A stretch of 64,000 bases of DNA, taken from contig JAKOGH010000747.1 of NCBI GenBank assembly GCA_024811115.1, forward strand, positions 186,001-250,000. The letters are read 5' to 3'. Positions 54,256-64,000 of the stretch are shown in pieces. The translations under genes and the position numbers were made by a program. Below the pieces are notes generated by a model. It had not been told where the DNA came from. It was given only the letters and a program-made list of their open reading frames with translations, and ran no database searches. Positions within the stretch are counted from its first letter, which is position 1. Every line of letters begins with the position of its first letter. The stretch is from Terana coerulea (Eukaryota > Basidiomycota > Agaricomycetes > Polyporales > Phanerochaetaceae).

Positions 54256-56316
54256 TTATTTGCCAACGATATCGCTCAGCTGCGTCTTGGGAATAGCTTC
54301 CGGAAATGCGAGTTGCTTGAGACGGTTATGCGTAGCTTGTTCGTAAGCAAAAGCAAACGATATCAGCTTGAACTCGCTGAACGCCGTGCCCATGAAAGCG
54401 ATGCCGAAGGGCATGTTTGGTCCCATCGACCGCGTCGGTTGTGCAGGAGACAGCGTGGTATTGGCAGGTTGGAAACCAAGAGGCACTACACTCTACAGGT
54501 GAGAAGAAGCTTTTAGGCACAACACATTTACGAACCTGTGACGATAGGGTACCCAGCTATGGCGGCGGGTCCGGAGGCGCCCCGCCGCTAGGCAAGATCA
54601 AAGCGTCCAAGTTGAATTGCTTCAAGGTGGCGTCGATTCCACGAGTTTGTCCGAGATCTTTGTCTGCTGCCAGCGCATCGAAGTACGCCTGATTGACTGT
54701 AGTGTTTTCAGAGCTGATGAACCTGGTTGAAAACGCGGGCGTAAGTACAGGCTACGCACTCCCTACAGATGCCAAGATGCCAATACCTACTCCGATTGAG
54801 ATGTCCAGAATGGTGGGACCAGTTCTTCATCGGCATGGGCTGTGTTGAACGCAATGAGGTCGGCCAGGTTCTTAACGCCTGTCGGAACCTTCACGAGACC
54901 GGAGATGTATTTCTCCACATCGACCTGTATGGCAACAATAAATATCTGTACGTATGCACCATTTGCGCACCCACCTTGAAGTCGGTCAACAGAACGAGAG
55001 TCTCATTTCTGCTTGCCCTGATCTCAGCGAAATCCGGGAAATCGGCGGGATCCACGATAGTCGCACCCCCAGGCCTTTGATAATCTCCAGCGAGGCGTTA
55101 AAAGCGGTGATAATGTTCACATTCGAACTGGCGAACTGCCTGGCAACCCCAAGGCGGACACCCTTCAGTGCGTTTTTATTGAGCGCCTTCGTGAAGTCAG
55201 GAACAGCGTGCGGCTGCGCAAGCGTGAAGTTGTCCAGAGGGTCTCGCCCAGCAATGACGGTGAGAATAGTCGCGGCATCGGCTACGGATCTGGCCATGGG
55301 GCCGACCGTGTCCTGGTGTTCTGAGATGGGTATCACTACGGAAGCCAAGATTAGCATTCTCTTGGAGCGTAGTGGCAGCCATGAATTACCTCCAGCGCGT
55401 GAGGTCAGCCCGACTGTGGGCTTAATGCCGACCAGATTATTATTCTGACTCGGAGAGATGATGGAGCCATCTGTTTCGCTGCCAAGAGCGGCAGCGGCGA
55501 GACCGATGGCGGTGCTAATGCCGCTGCCCGAGCTGGAGCCTGAGGGGTCGCCGAGCGGGACGTACGGACTACTCGCCTGGCCGCCGCGCCCAGAGAAGCC
55601 CGAAGGAACGCTGCCGCGGAAGTTGGCCCATTCGCTGAGATTTGCCTTGCCGAGTAGGATGGCGCCGGCTGCGCGAAGCTTGGCCGCCACGGTAGCATCC
55701 CTGGGGACGACTGACTTTAGGAGTGCGAAAGAACCTGAATGCGTTGTCAGTTCTGGAGAGAAGGGTAGTGGGACTGCGTTGTACCTGCAGTGGTATTCAT
55801 CCCTGAAGAGAAAAATATTAGTGGCGAGAACCAAAATGCAAAAATTGTGAGTGAATACCTTCCGCATGCAACGTAGCAATGTTATCCTTTAGCAGGATCG
55901 GAATACCGTGAAGTGGACCACGGGAACCTAAGAGTCTCTCTCCAGGTCCAGTAACCTCGCTTGTTCCAGCGCAGTGGGATTCGTCTCAATGACGGCGCGC
56001 AACGTAGGACCTTGGAGGTTAACTTCCTCAATCCTAGCCAGATATGCCTGTATTCTTGTTAGATCACATGATAAATTGGGTAGAAATACGGAACACTTAC
56101 TTTCACAAGATCAACGCTGCTGAACTGCCGCTTCTGAAGCCCCTCCTGCAGTTCGGCAATTGACACCTCGTAAAGGTCCGGAAATTGGGCCGCGGTCGCG
56201 GCACTAACTTCATGGCCAAGGCTCGAGGCGGACGTGAACAACTTGCTCGAGAGACAAGTGCTCAAGAGCGCAGCCTGCACGGCGAACACAAACAGTGCGA
56301 ACGAGATCCTCCGCAT
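54256..56316 (-). CDS. Secreted amidase-signature family hydrolase
   Basis: Start at 56316 (MRRISFALFVFAVQAALLS, a signal peptide), stop at 54256, many short introns. Parts in order: ISIAELQEGLQ-type opening (VSIAELQEGLQKRQFSSVDL), GPLHGIPILLKDNIA with the catalytic Lys, RAAGAILLGKANLSEWANF, SSPYVPLGDPSGSSSGSGIS containing the Ser-cisSer-Ser-type triad of the amidase signature, ALGSETDGSIISPS, NLVGIKPTVGLTSRAG, HQDTVGPMARSVADAA, GVRLGVARQF, and a C-terminal ALILPSGGAPPDPP ... GYPIVTVPLGF ... GIAFMGTAFSEFKL. Hydrolyses amides or acts as a Glu-tRNA-like fold enzyme outside the cell; true substrate unknown. The frame breaks by one base near 54565 between PPDPP and AIAGYPIV (a GG probably read as G). 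Confidence 0.87.
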
Positions 56317-56733
56317 GATCGTAGACTGCCGCCAAGAGGTCCGCGTCGTAGAACCGACGGCCAGCGGAAGGAGCTCACGACTCGGGTTTATAGCCTTCTC
56401 GTGCTTCAGCAGCAGCATGGGTTGGTAGAGATAGCCTGGTAGGACGAGTGAAGAATAAGCCGGGTTGCGCTTCGCGGGAGGTCACGAACGAAAGGCTTAC
56501 TAAACGCAGTGGATTATATTCGCACGAGTCACTGTCTTATCGCGATCGTGCATATGATCTGCAAACTAACGGAAGCTGTCCAATAATCCAACGGATAGCG
56601 TCTGATGGTGAATGGTACAATATTCCCATCCCACTAAAGACAAACTCACGGTCATCCTTCGCATACATTCAAGCGAGACTTTCATTCATCATCGTACACA
56701 CTTTCATAGACAATAAATACAGTAAATGGATCT
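56317..56733. other. Intergenic between amidase and alcohol dehydrogenase
   Basis: Promoter of the amidase (-) and 3' flank of the dehydrogenase (-). Nothing else. Confidence 0.45.
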
Positions 56734-58338
56734 TCAAGGGTGAACGAGAATTTTGACTGTGCACAACGTTCATGATCATGGTAATGTCGCTGAATTTTGG
56801 AGACGTACTTTGGGTGTCCTTTTCAGCCATGAGGGCTTTGATGCCCTTCTCGACAACATCGTTGAGGCTGATCTTCTTAGTAATGAGCTTCTCGAGCCCT
56901 TTGAACTTGCCAGCACCAATAGCTTCCACAACCTCGCCATGCACCCGATCGTACCCAATGATACCTAGGGTACCATGTGAATCATTTGACGAGTCAAGCA
57001 ATGGCGTAGAACTCACCGGTGATAGAGATTTCTTTAAATAGGACCGCGTTCATGTTTACGGACGCAGGGGCATCCCAAAGAGCAATGTTCATGATGTTTC
57101 CCCGGGGCCTCACAGCCTTGACAGCGAGATCGAGCGTGGCCTGGAGACCAGCGCAGTCGAAGACCACATCGGCGCCCCAGTTATTGGTGGCTTTGAGTAC
57201 ACCCGCAACGACATCTTCTGACCGTGGGTCGAAAACGGCAGAAGCATCATGTTCCTCAGCCATCTGTCGTCGCTGGGTAGACGGCTCTGAGATCCCGACC
57301 CAGCCTGCGCCGCGAGCCCTAATTATCATTAGCAAAGGTTTAAATGAGCAACAGTGCGCCCTACTGGAGCACCTTCAGCACCATCAATCCGATCTATACG
57401 TTAGAGTGTGAGTGCTTTGCGCAGAAGACCTAGCTAGAGCTACCTACAGGTCCAGATCCCAAGATGAGACACTTGGAGCCTTCCTCGAAAGCAGACCTTT
57501 TCACGGCATGCCAAGCGACGGCCAGGGGCTCAATCATAGCACCCACATCAACTGCGATACCCATTAATATGCTGAACCACGTAGGGCAAATGGCTCGAAC
57601 GTACGAGGTGTATTTTCCGGCAACGGGAAGACCAGATCTTGATCCACGGAAATATATTCAGACAGCCCTCCACCTCGACCTGCAATGCCCTATATGATTA
57701 TCAGAAATGCGTTGAGAAAAAGTGGGGCTCGTTCTCACCAGAAAACTAGAATGCGCGCAAACGTTTCTTGTATTTGAGCTACAAGGGCCGCAGGTTGATT
57801 CCCGGCATGAAATCAGCGGTTCACTAACCACAAGTCAGATGCTGGGCCATGATGCACTTTTTTCCGCGTACACTACGACGTTCTGGCCTTGATAGAACTT
57901 ATTGGTATCGACGCCAGGTCCGACTTCAACGATAGTTCCAGAGAACCTGCGTGAGTTCAAGCGATCTGTTTGTGGTTTGTGGAAGGATCATGTCACTTAC
58001 TCATGTCCTAAAGTAATCGGCAGCGTCTCGCCCGTGACATAGTGAGGCTCGTCGAGAGTAGGACAAGCGGTCTTTGGTAGTCCGGCATGGTAGGCGTGTA
58101 AGTCGGAACCGCAGACTGGAGCGTACAGCACAGTGAGCTCATCGCTGAAAGCGCATTGTCAAGCTCTCAATACTCACTACCACACCACGCGAGCTTCGAC
58201 GATCATGACTTGAGCAGTTAGATACCGATACAAGTGCATAGTACTCACCTTGAGCTTCACTTGTCCTTCCTTAACCTCAGGCTCTGGTACTTCCTCAACT
58301 CGAACGTTTCCAGGCCCGTAGTAGCGAGCAGCGCGCAT
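56734..58338 (-). CDS. Zinc-dependent alcohol dehydrogenase, (R,R)-butanediol dehydrogenase type
   Basis: Start at 58338 (MRAARYYGPGNVRVEEVPEP), stop at 56734, about eight exons, all junctions checked in phase. Catalytic-zinc region VCGSDLHAYHAG and LGHEFSGTIVEVG; structural-zinc cysteines in CRESTCGPCSSNTRNVC; then GGGLSEYISV, GAMIEPLAVAWHAVKRS, the Rossmann motif LILGSGPVG, ADVVFDCAGLQATLDLAV, GIIGYDRVHGEVVEAIGAGK and a final IKILVHP. Oxidises secondary alcohols or diols such as 2,3-butanediol with NAD in the cytosol. A misread intron near 57850 at first suggested a missing cysteine; with the intron GTACGC...GTTAG the zinc sites are complete. Divergent from NOSIP. Confidence 0.9.
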
Positions 58339-58873
58339 AGCGAGGTGCTATGTATACGTTGGGTCGATCGCGGAGAATGAAGCCCGCGAGCGCATCTGTG
58401 GGATTAAATAGCGAGCTTATATGCCTGGGACGTTTTCACGTCACGAGAAGTCGGCATTGCAACGGAGGGTCTTGTGAGCTCTGGATGAGGTTAAATGATT
58501 TCGATCAACCGGGACTTCGTTGGAGTCTGGACGTTTAGGAGGCCGGCCTTGATATTGCGCTAGGCCTACTCCTATTCACCGAGCGTCCTAGGCGGTGAGC
58601 CAAGACAAAATACAGCTGGATCCGTTGAGCAAGCGACCATCTGTGCCAGCTGCGCATGTATGCCGAACAAGATAAATGCAGAACAGTGACAATGGAGGTT
58701 TAGATATTAGCTGTGGACCATGGTGGACGAGGTGAAGGACGAGCAGAGACAAGCAGGAATTTTACTTTGGAAGGCGGTTCCCACGCCTCTCAGCTAGCGC
58801 GCATCCCGACATCCCGCCGCCACCAAGCCGAGTGTGACTGAGTGCAGTCGAGTACCCTACCTCCTCCACCACC
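58339..58873. promoter_or_regulatory. Divergent promoter region, alcohol dehydrogenase / NOSIP
   Basis: About 535 bp between the divergent start codons. No clear TATA box on either side. Confidence 0.4.
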
Positions 58874-60166
58874 ATGACTAAACACAGCAAGAACAACACC
58901 GCGTCCTCCATATTCTCATACGCAGAATACAAGAAGCTCGATTATGGCACGAAAAGAGTGAGTCTTGGCCAACTCCCGCCGCTGTGTACGTGACAGAGCC
59001 GACATGAACAGCAACGTCTAGGCAATGAATCAATGCGGCGGTTCGATGCATGTGCACTATGCTTGCAACGAGCGCGGGAGCCCGTGGCATGCACAAAGGG
59101 ACACATGTTCTGCAAAGAATGCGTGTATACGGACTTGGGTATGTTCGGCCTCCACTCTTCTCATGAGACACTGGCGACCTGAGACGAAGTATCGTGACAG
59201 TGACCCAACTGGACGACATCAAGAGGCAGAAGGCCAAGCTGGAAGCATTGAAACGCGAGGCAGAGGAGGACAAACAAAGGGCACGGGAGGCGGCGCGGGA
59301 GAGAGTCTTGCTTGACTTTGAGAGAGGTCAACTGGGTCTTGCCGCTACAGGTCCAGGAGCAACGACCTCTGCTACTGAATCCAAAGAGCGTGAGCATGTT
59401 ATCATCATCTTTGTCGAGCACTCTTCATGGCGTTATGAATTACCCAGCCCGGGGTACCAAGCGCAAGTTCGAATTCGACTCGTCAACAGTAGACACCCTC
59501 GTTCGGGAGGCAGAAGAAGCAGCTTTGCGACAAATCGAACGCGAGCAAGCAGAATCGTTGAAACACAAGCTCCCGGACTTTTGGCTACCGTCCCTCACGC
59601 CAACGTACGCTTCATCCGGCCCACCGACGTCGCTCCAGGATGTGAAGATACAGACAACATGCCGTGGAGGCAATCCAAGTCATCACTTGACGTACGTGAT
59701 GCTTTCTGTGAAAATGCTGTTGATTAACACAATGTGTCGTAGACGGAAACAGCTCGTTCCAGTCAACTTCGTATTTGAGACAACCTCGGGGCGTCCATCC
59801 GCATCAACCGGCTCGACACCAGCTGCTGAGGAAGGAGAAATCGTCAAGAAAGACGAGCCACAGAATCCCATGTGCCCTTCATGCAAGAAAAGCTTCTCAA
59901 ATACAACACTTATGTTCTGTACGTCCCACTGTCTTACTTCCGCGACCCAGCGACTCAAGACACTGGGTATTGTAGTGATGAAGTCTTGCGGTCACGTAAC
60001 GTGCAAAACTTGCACCGACTCGCTGGTCAAGCCGTCGAAACAGTGCGTGGTTTGCGATAAGACTGTCGGCGAGAAAGACGTCATTGCCCTCGCGCGCGAA
60101 GGGACCGGATATGCTGCAGGCGGTATGGCCGAGACGTCCAAGAAGGGCATTGCGTTCCAGGGCTAA
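58874..60166 (+). CDS. NOSIP-family RING/U-box E3 ligase-like protein
   Basis: Start at 58874 (MTKHSKNNTASSIFSYAEY), stop at 60164. Matches NOSIP: N-terminal zf-NOSIP/U-box half (YAEYKKLDYGTKR, QRLGNESMRRFDACALCLQ, AREPVACTKGHMFCKECVY), a charged coiled coil (LDDIKRQKAKLEALKREAEE), a middle with GTKRKFEFDSSTVDTLVREA and LPDFWLPSLTPTY, and a C-terminal RING (NPMCPSCKKSFSN ... SCGHVTCKTCTDSLV ... CVVCDKTV). Human NOSIP is a nuclear/cytoplasmic E3 ligase also found with the spliceosome; fungal orthologues are probably splicing-linked. Introns are short and in phase; no frame break seen. Confidence 0.92.
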
Positions 60167-60273
60167 GTCCTATGTTACATTTGCTGAGCATTTCACGTAC
60201 GCTGCAGTATGTCTCCAGGTGTTATACAATCAACGTAGTTGTACAGATTCAGTCTACTTGAGCGCGAACCGAT

Positions 60274-63150
60274 TTACAACAACCTCAGGGCTTCTGACAC
60301 GAGCGCATCGAACTGCACTGCGCTTCCCGTCTTCGCCGCAAATTCCATCGCCTTGTCTATCAAGCTCTCTACCAGATCGGACTGCCCGGCCATGTGCTTC
60401 CTGTAGTATGCAACGGCCAGTGCAGTCGCCCAGATCTGCTCGTCTGCTTGTGGCGGCCTCTTGTCTACGGCATCGCTGCTGACGAGTTGGCGGAAGGTGG
60501 CGTCAACCATAAACGAGCCATCGAAAGCCTGTAGACCGATGAGCTGCTGCACCTTGCCGTCGAGCGGGACGGAACTGGCAGGCCCGTCTGGTCCGCCGAG
60601 ACCGCTGGGGCCTGGGACGGGGCCAGTCTGTTGGAGGTGGAAGTCGGGTGAAGGGCTCCTCGCATGTGGATTGGGCGGTGGGGTAGAGGGCCTGCTGTCC
60701 GACCAATCAGACTCGGAGTTGAAAAACGAGCTGAGAGTGGAGAAGGTGTCGTCCGAGTCGTAGCCCCGTCCGCGGCGGTCCTCTTCGTCTTCGTCTTCAT
60801 GATCCTTGAGGTTGTCCTCGGGGACGCTCGAGTCCCGGTTTGCAGATTGGCGTTGGTCGACAGGCGGTGGTGGTGGCGTGCCGAACCAGTTCGAGAGGAG
60901 GTCAGAGACGAAGAGGGTCCCATTCGTGACCGCGCCCCTCAAGGGTCCAAATAGGCCACCGGGGCGAGAGACTATCTCTCTCGGCGTAGCGGCAGCCGCA
61001 GCTGCCATCTGCTCCTGGCGCAGAGCAGCTCGTATCCACGGAGGGCGGGGTATAGGAAGAGGCTTCTCGCCGTCGTCGTCGACGGCGACGAAGGACGTAT
61101 ACCGACTGGCCAGTTGATACTCTTCTCCAAGCAGAGACTATCGCAGGCTTCACCTGGCCCTCCGAAATCCCATGTTCCGTGATCGCGCTGTACTCCAAAT
61201 CCGTGATTAGACGGCGTGCGGCGAGGGTATGGAGAAGACGGTAGCTGTTCTGGTCGGTGAACCGTACTTGCTCAACCGGCACGGAGAACTTCAGCAGCTC
61301 TCCCACGCCGTCCCGCCGGGCTTGGATAGTGACCGTCCTTGGGATTACGTAGTCGTTGGCCTTGATGATAGTGGATACGATGAAGCGACTGCCGGGGTCC
61401 AGCGACTCGATATGCGGGGGAGATTGCTGGAACATCGCCGAGTGCGCTGTGCCGCCTTGAGAGATACCCCAATCCACCGAGATATTCTTGAGGTGGAAGT
61501 TTCTTCCGGCGCGTAATAACCTTGCGCATTGGCCGACGATGTCTTCACTCCCCGCGCAAAAAGATACAAGCCATTCCCCGCCTGGGCGATTCCCATACAC
61601 ATCGCCGAAGAGGCTTCTGCACCTATTCCCAGCGAGAAGACACGTAGAGGAGCCGTCGGACTGGCCTGCGCTACAGCGCCTTTCACGGTGCCCACCGTTC
61701 CATCGACATCATGAGCCTGTCAACGATCGCCCAATTAGCCTACACCAGAGCGTTCAAGCCACAGTGGTACATACGCCTCCATCAGTCAAGATAAAGACCG
61801 CGGTAGGCACCGTGCTGTTGCGACGGCCAAAGACGTGTTGAAGTGCACCGCGGATTTCTGTACCTCCGTAGTCGGCTTCCATCTCATTGACATATTGGAT
61901 CTGGCGTAACACTTGTTAGATCTAAGGTGCAGCATTTGTAGGAGTACTTACAGCTTTGTTGAAGCTGTCTTCTGAATAGTTGGTGCTCATAGGCCATAAG
62001 CCATCACAGTGGGACCCGAAGCTGAAGATGTTGAGCGACGTTCCTTGGCTTGGGAGCGCTCTCAGCAGCATCACAAGGGTTCGTTTCGCGGTTTGGATCC
62101 TATTACCTTGCATACTGCCGCTGCGATCGACGAGGAAGATGTACTCCTGGCTTGCGACAGGCGGAAGGTCGAATTTCGGTATCAACGTAAGGTTCATCGC
62201 CACCGATCCTGAGCCTCTGGGATCGACTTCCGCGAAGCAGCGAGGGAGGTCGAGGCCTTCTGCCTGTATCACAAGGACAAAGTCTCCTCGTAAGAACTCC
62301 GGGGAGCGATACTGGACAATTGCCCGGTGCCTTGAAGGACTGCCAAGGTGGGTCTGGTAAGGGTCCACCGAGATGTGGTGTGAAGGGCTTGTAATACTGC
62401 CAATAACACCTTTCGTCTGCACATGTGCGTTGAGCCTCACGCGGGTGCGGATGGAAGCTGAAGACGCTCCAGCCATGCCCGCGGGAGTCTCACCGTAGCG
62501 ATGGCCGATGGTCATAGGGATTTGAAGACGGATTGCCGTGGTGGCGTTGCTGTCCATCAGGTTCATGACAAGCTGTGCGATTGTGTTTAGCTTATGGTGT
62601 GGTAACGAATGTAATGAGGATCAGGATGCTCACAGTCAGCGTTGTCGTCACTCGTTCCTGCCCACCAATGGAGCCGAGAGAAATCGCGAAGACTATGAGC
62701 GCCACAGGTCAAGTTTTGTTCAAATACAGTCGATAGCACGGCGTACTGTCATCTGCCACCCATTCCACCAGCGCTGTTTGCTTTCCAGCACTGATCGCTT
62801 GCTCGTGCTCCCGTGCCGCTTGCTCCCTGTCTTTCGCCACCCCGACTATGATGCGCCCCGACGAGCTCCTCATGTCAAACGCGCATACTGCCGCACGCGC
62901 AGGCACGGGGAACACGTATTTCGCACGTGCTGTCGCGTCCCGTGAAGGGTTGAAGAACACTTGGGTGATATCCACCCGAGCGGAAACTAATAAAACCTTC
63001 GTCAGCCATCTTATCATTCCGGCGAAGAGGATCGTGACTGGTACCGTCGACTATCAAAGCGTTTACGGTCACCTCCTCAAGAGGAAGATGAGCAAGTTCT
63101 CCTTGTAGTGTGCCATGCACGATCCCAGAGAAATCACGCAATGCAGCCAT
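60274..63150 (-). CDS. VIT and von Willebrand factor A domain protein (PARP4/ITIH-like layout, no PARP)
   Basis: Start at 63150 (MAALRDFSGIVHGTLQGELA), stop at 60274. A VIT domain in the first 150 residues (VSARVDITQVFFNPSRDATA, RAKYVFPVPARAAVCAFDM, GVAKDREQAAREHEQAISAG); a beta-rich linker; then the VWA domain with an intact MIDAS (EYIFLVDRSGSMQGNRIQ: D-x-S-x-S), NIFSFGSHCDGLWP, GGTEIRGALQHVFG, AVFILTDGG and RVFSLGIGAEAS; a C-terminal region with GRGYDSDDTFSTLSSFF and WATALAVAYYRKHM. Such fungal proteins are cytosolic, of unclear role; the MIDAS implies metal-dependent protein binding. The frame shifts by one base near 61132, between AIVS and LGEEYQLASRYTSF. Confidence 0.87.
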
Positions 63151-63930
63151 GGTTGTGGATGTGGCGGGGGGAATGGCGGAATGGCGGCGGCGCAGGGTCC
63201 GCCCTCATATGACAGGAGCATCCAATCGTATTAGGTTCGAGGCGTCAGTCATCTGAGCCGCAGGTGAGAACATGGCTCTCCCATACTGCATCGTGTTTGA
63301 TGAACTCTGGACAGAGCATATATGAGGACCCTTTGGGCATGCGCGCTGCTTGATGCGAGTACAGTCCGTACAAGCAAGGAAATTGAAAAGGTCTGGGTGC
63401 GGCACTTGGTCCGAAGGGTATGCTTCTGTCGAGAACGAGCAAGTATAGCGGCGGATATGTACACAATAGTAAGAGGGATATACGCTTCTCCTCAAAGTGC
63501 GTACGGTGTAGAGATGAGCGTCCTGGTCAAGCTGCGAACTGATGATGACGAGTAGTATCTGAGCATAACCTTCAAAAGGAAGGGCGCATCAATCCACTAA
63601 CCGCCCCCCGCATCCGCCCACCGCTCCGGCGCGCGGCTACGGGCCTGCCACCACAATCCTACTACCATGTCAGTATTCCTTGGGCGGTGTGGTACCAGTG
63701 CGTAGATCCCAGCGATAACAGTGGAATTCTCTATGCTGATTGCTGCTTCTGACTTCTTAGAACCTCTTAATACGTGTCCGTATTCACGTCACATAGAGGC
63801 TACAGGTGGTGATTGGCCGAGCCGGTGTGAACCTCACCCGCTGTTCATATCTGCGCCAGCCCACTTGACCCTACATTGAGTCCGAGCGTGAGCTTGGACT
63901 TGATGATAGGCATTTAAGAGCATTGAAGCG
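63151..63930. other. Intergenic/divergent promoter region
   Basis: Upstream of the VIT/VWA gene (-) and of a possible gene starting at 63931. Minus-strand frames of 70-95 codons near 63245-63495 have no recognisable features. Confidence 0.4.
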
Positions 63931-64000
63931 ATGGGGCCTAAATCACCCTCGCCTCCCCTGAAGTCTCGTCGACTTACAGCAATCGCAACTATGACAGTGA
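63931..64000 (+). CDS. Possible start of a gene running off the window
   Basis: An ATG at 63931 opens a frame (MGPKSPSPPLKSRRLTAIAT) that stays open to the window end. Only about 23 codons are visible, so this is weak. Confidence 0.28.
   Translation, partial: MGPKSPSPPLKSRRLTAIATMTV

Noticed and set aside
57830..57900. Apparent frame break and missing structural-zinc cysteine in the alcohol dehydrogenase
   Set aside because: An intron from GTACGC to GTTAG joins NVVV to EPLISCRES in frame and supplies all the cysteines; the gene is intact.

Overview
The window comes from a filamentous basidiomycete, most likely a wood-rotting Agaricomycete of the Polyporales type. The reasons are many short GT-AG introns (about 45-65 nt), a secreted carbohydrate esterase ending in a fungal CBM1 domain, UstYa-like (DUF3328) proteins, expanded Agaricomycete-only membrane families (DUF6533 and a 7-TM family), a single-exon-like BTB family, and housekeeping genes with fungal orthologues (RSC7, NF-X1/FAP1, NOSIP, RPL41, DUF1308). 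There are no bacterial-style operons. Genus and species cannot be told from the sequence alone.

Layout. 1-17.8 kb is accessory: a CE1 esterase with CBM1, two UstYa-like genes flanking a 7-TM protein and a GNAT acetyltransferase, then three small secreted-peptide genes (8.9-10.8 kb) that share gene structure and a short C-terminal motif, then two tandem DUF6533 membrane proteins and a But2-like type II membrane protein. 17.9-24.9 kb is a conserved block: DUF1308 protein, RSC7/Swp82 chromatin-remodelling subunit, ribosomal protein eL41 (25 residues, split by one intron), and a conserved nuclear-looking protein. 25.5-33.5 kb holds a small single-TM protein, a third DUF6533 copy, an esterase-fold protein lacking its nucleophile, a second 7-TM protein and an NCS1 purine/cytosine permease. 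34.0-43.4 kb is a decaying BTB/POZ cluster (a pseudogene, a copy broken by a hAT-like MITE, an intact copy) separated by 5 kb of DNA-transposon relics with identifiable target-site duplications. 43.9-63.2 kb is dense and mostly conserved: NF-X1-type zinc-finger regulator, a membrane-anchored protein with a vestigial P-loop, a kinase-like protein, an amidase, a zinc alcohol dehydrogenase, NOSIP, and a VIT/VWA-domain protein.

How genes may work together. The clearest candidate system is 2.8-10.9 kb: UstYa-family proteins (known in ascomycetes as oxidases that modify secreted ribosomally made peptides) lie next to three paralogous signal-peptide mini-genes whose mature parts share H-x-D-[AS]-[SQ]-I-L-x-P. 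That these peptides are substrates of the UstYa-like proteins is inference from proximity.

Data quality. About a dozen genes, including conserved ones, are interrupted by single-base shifts, mostly in short homopolymers. This looks more like residual indel error in the assembly than like mass gene death; the first BTB copy is a different case, with stop codons and a lost splice donor.
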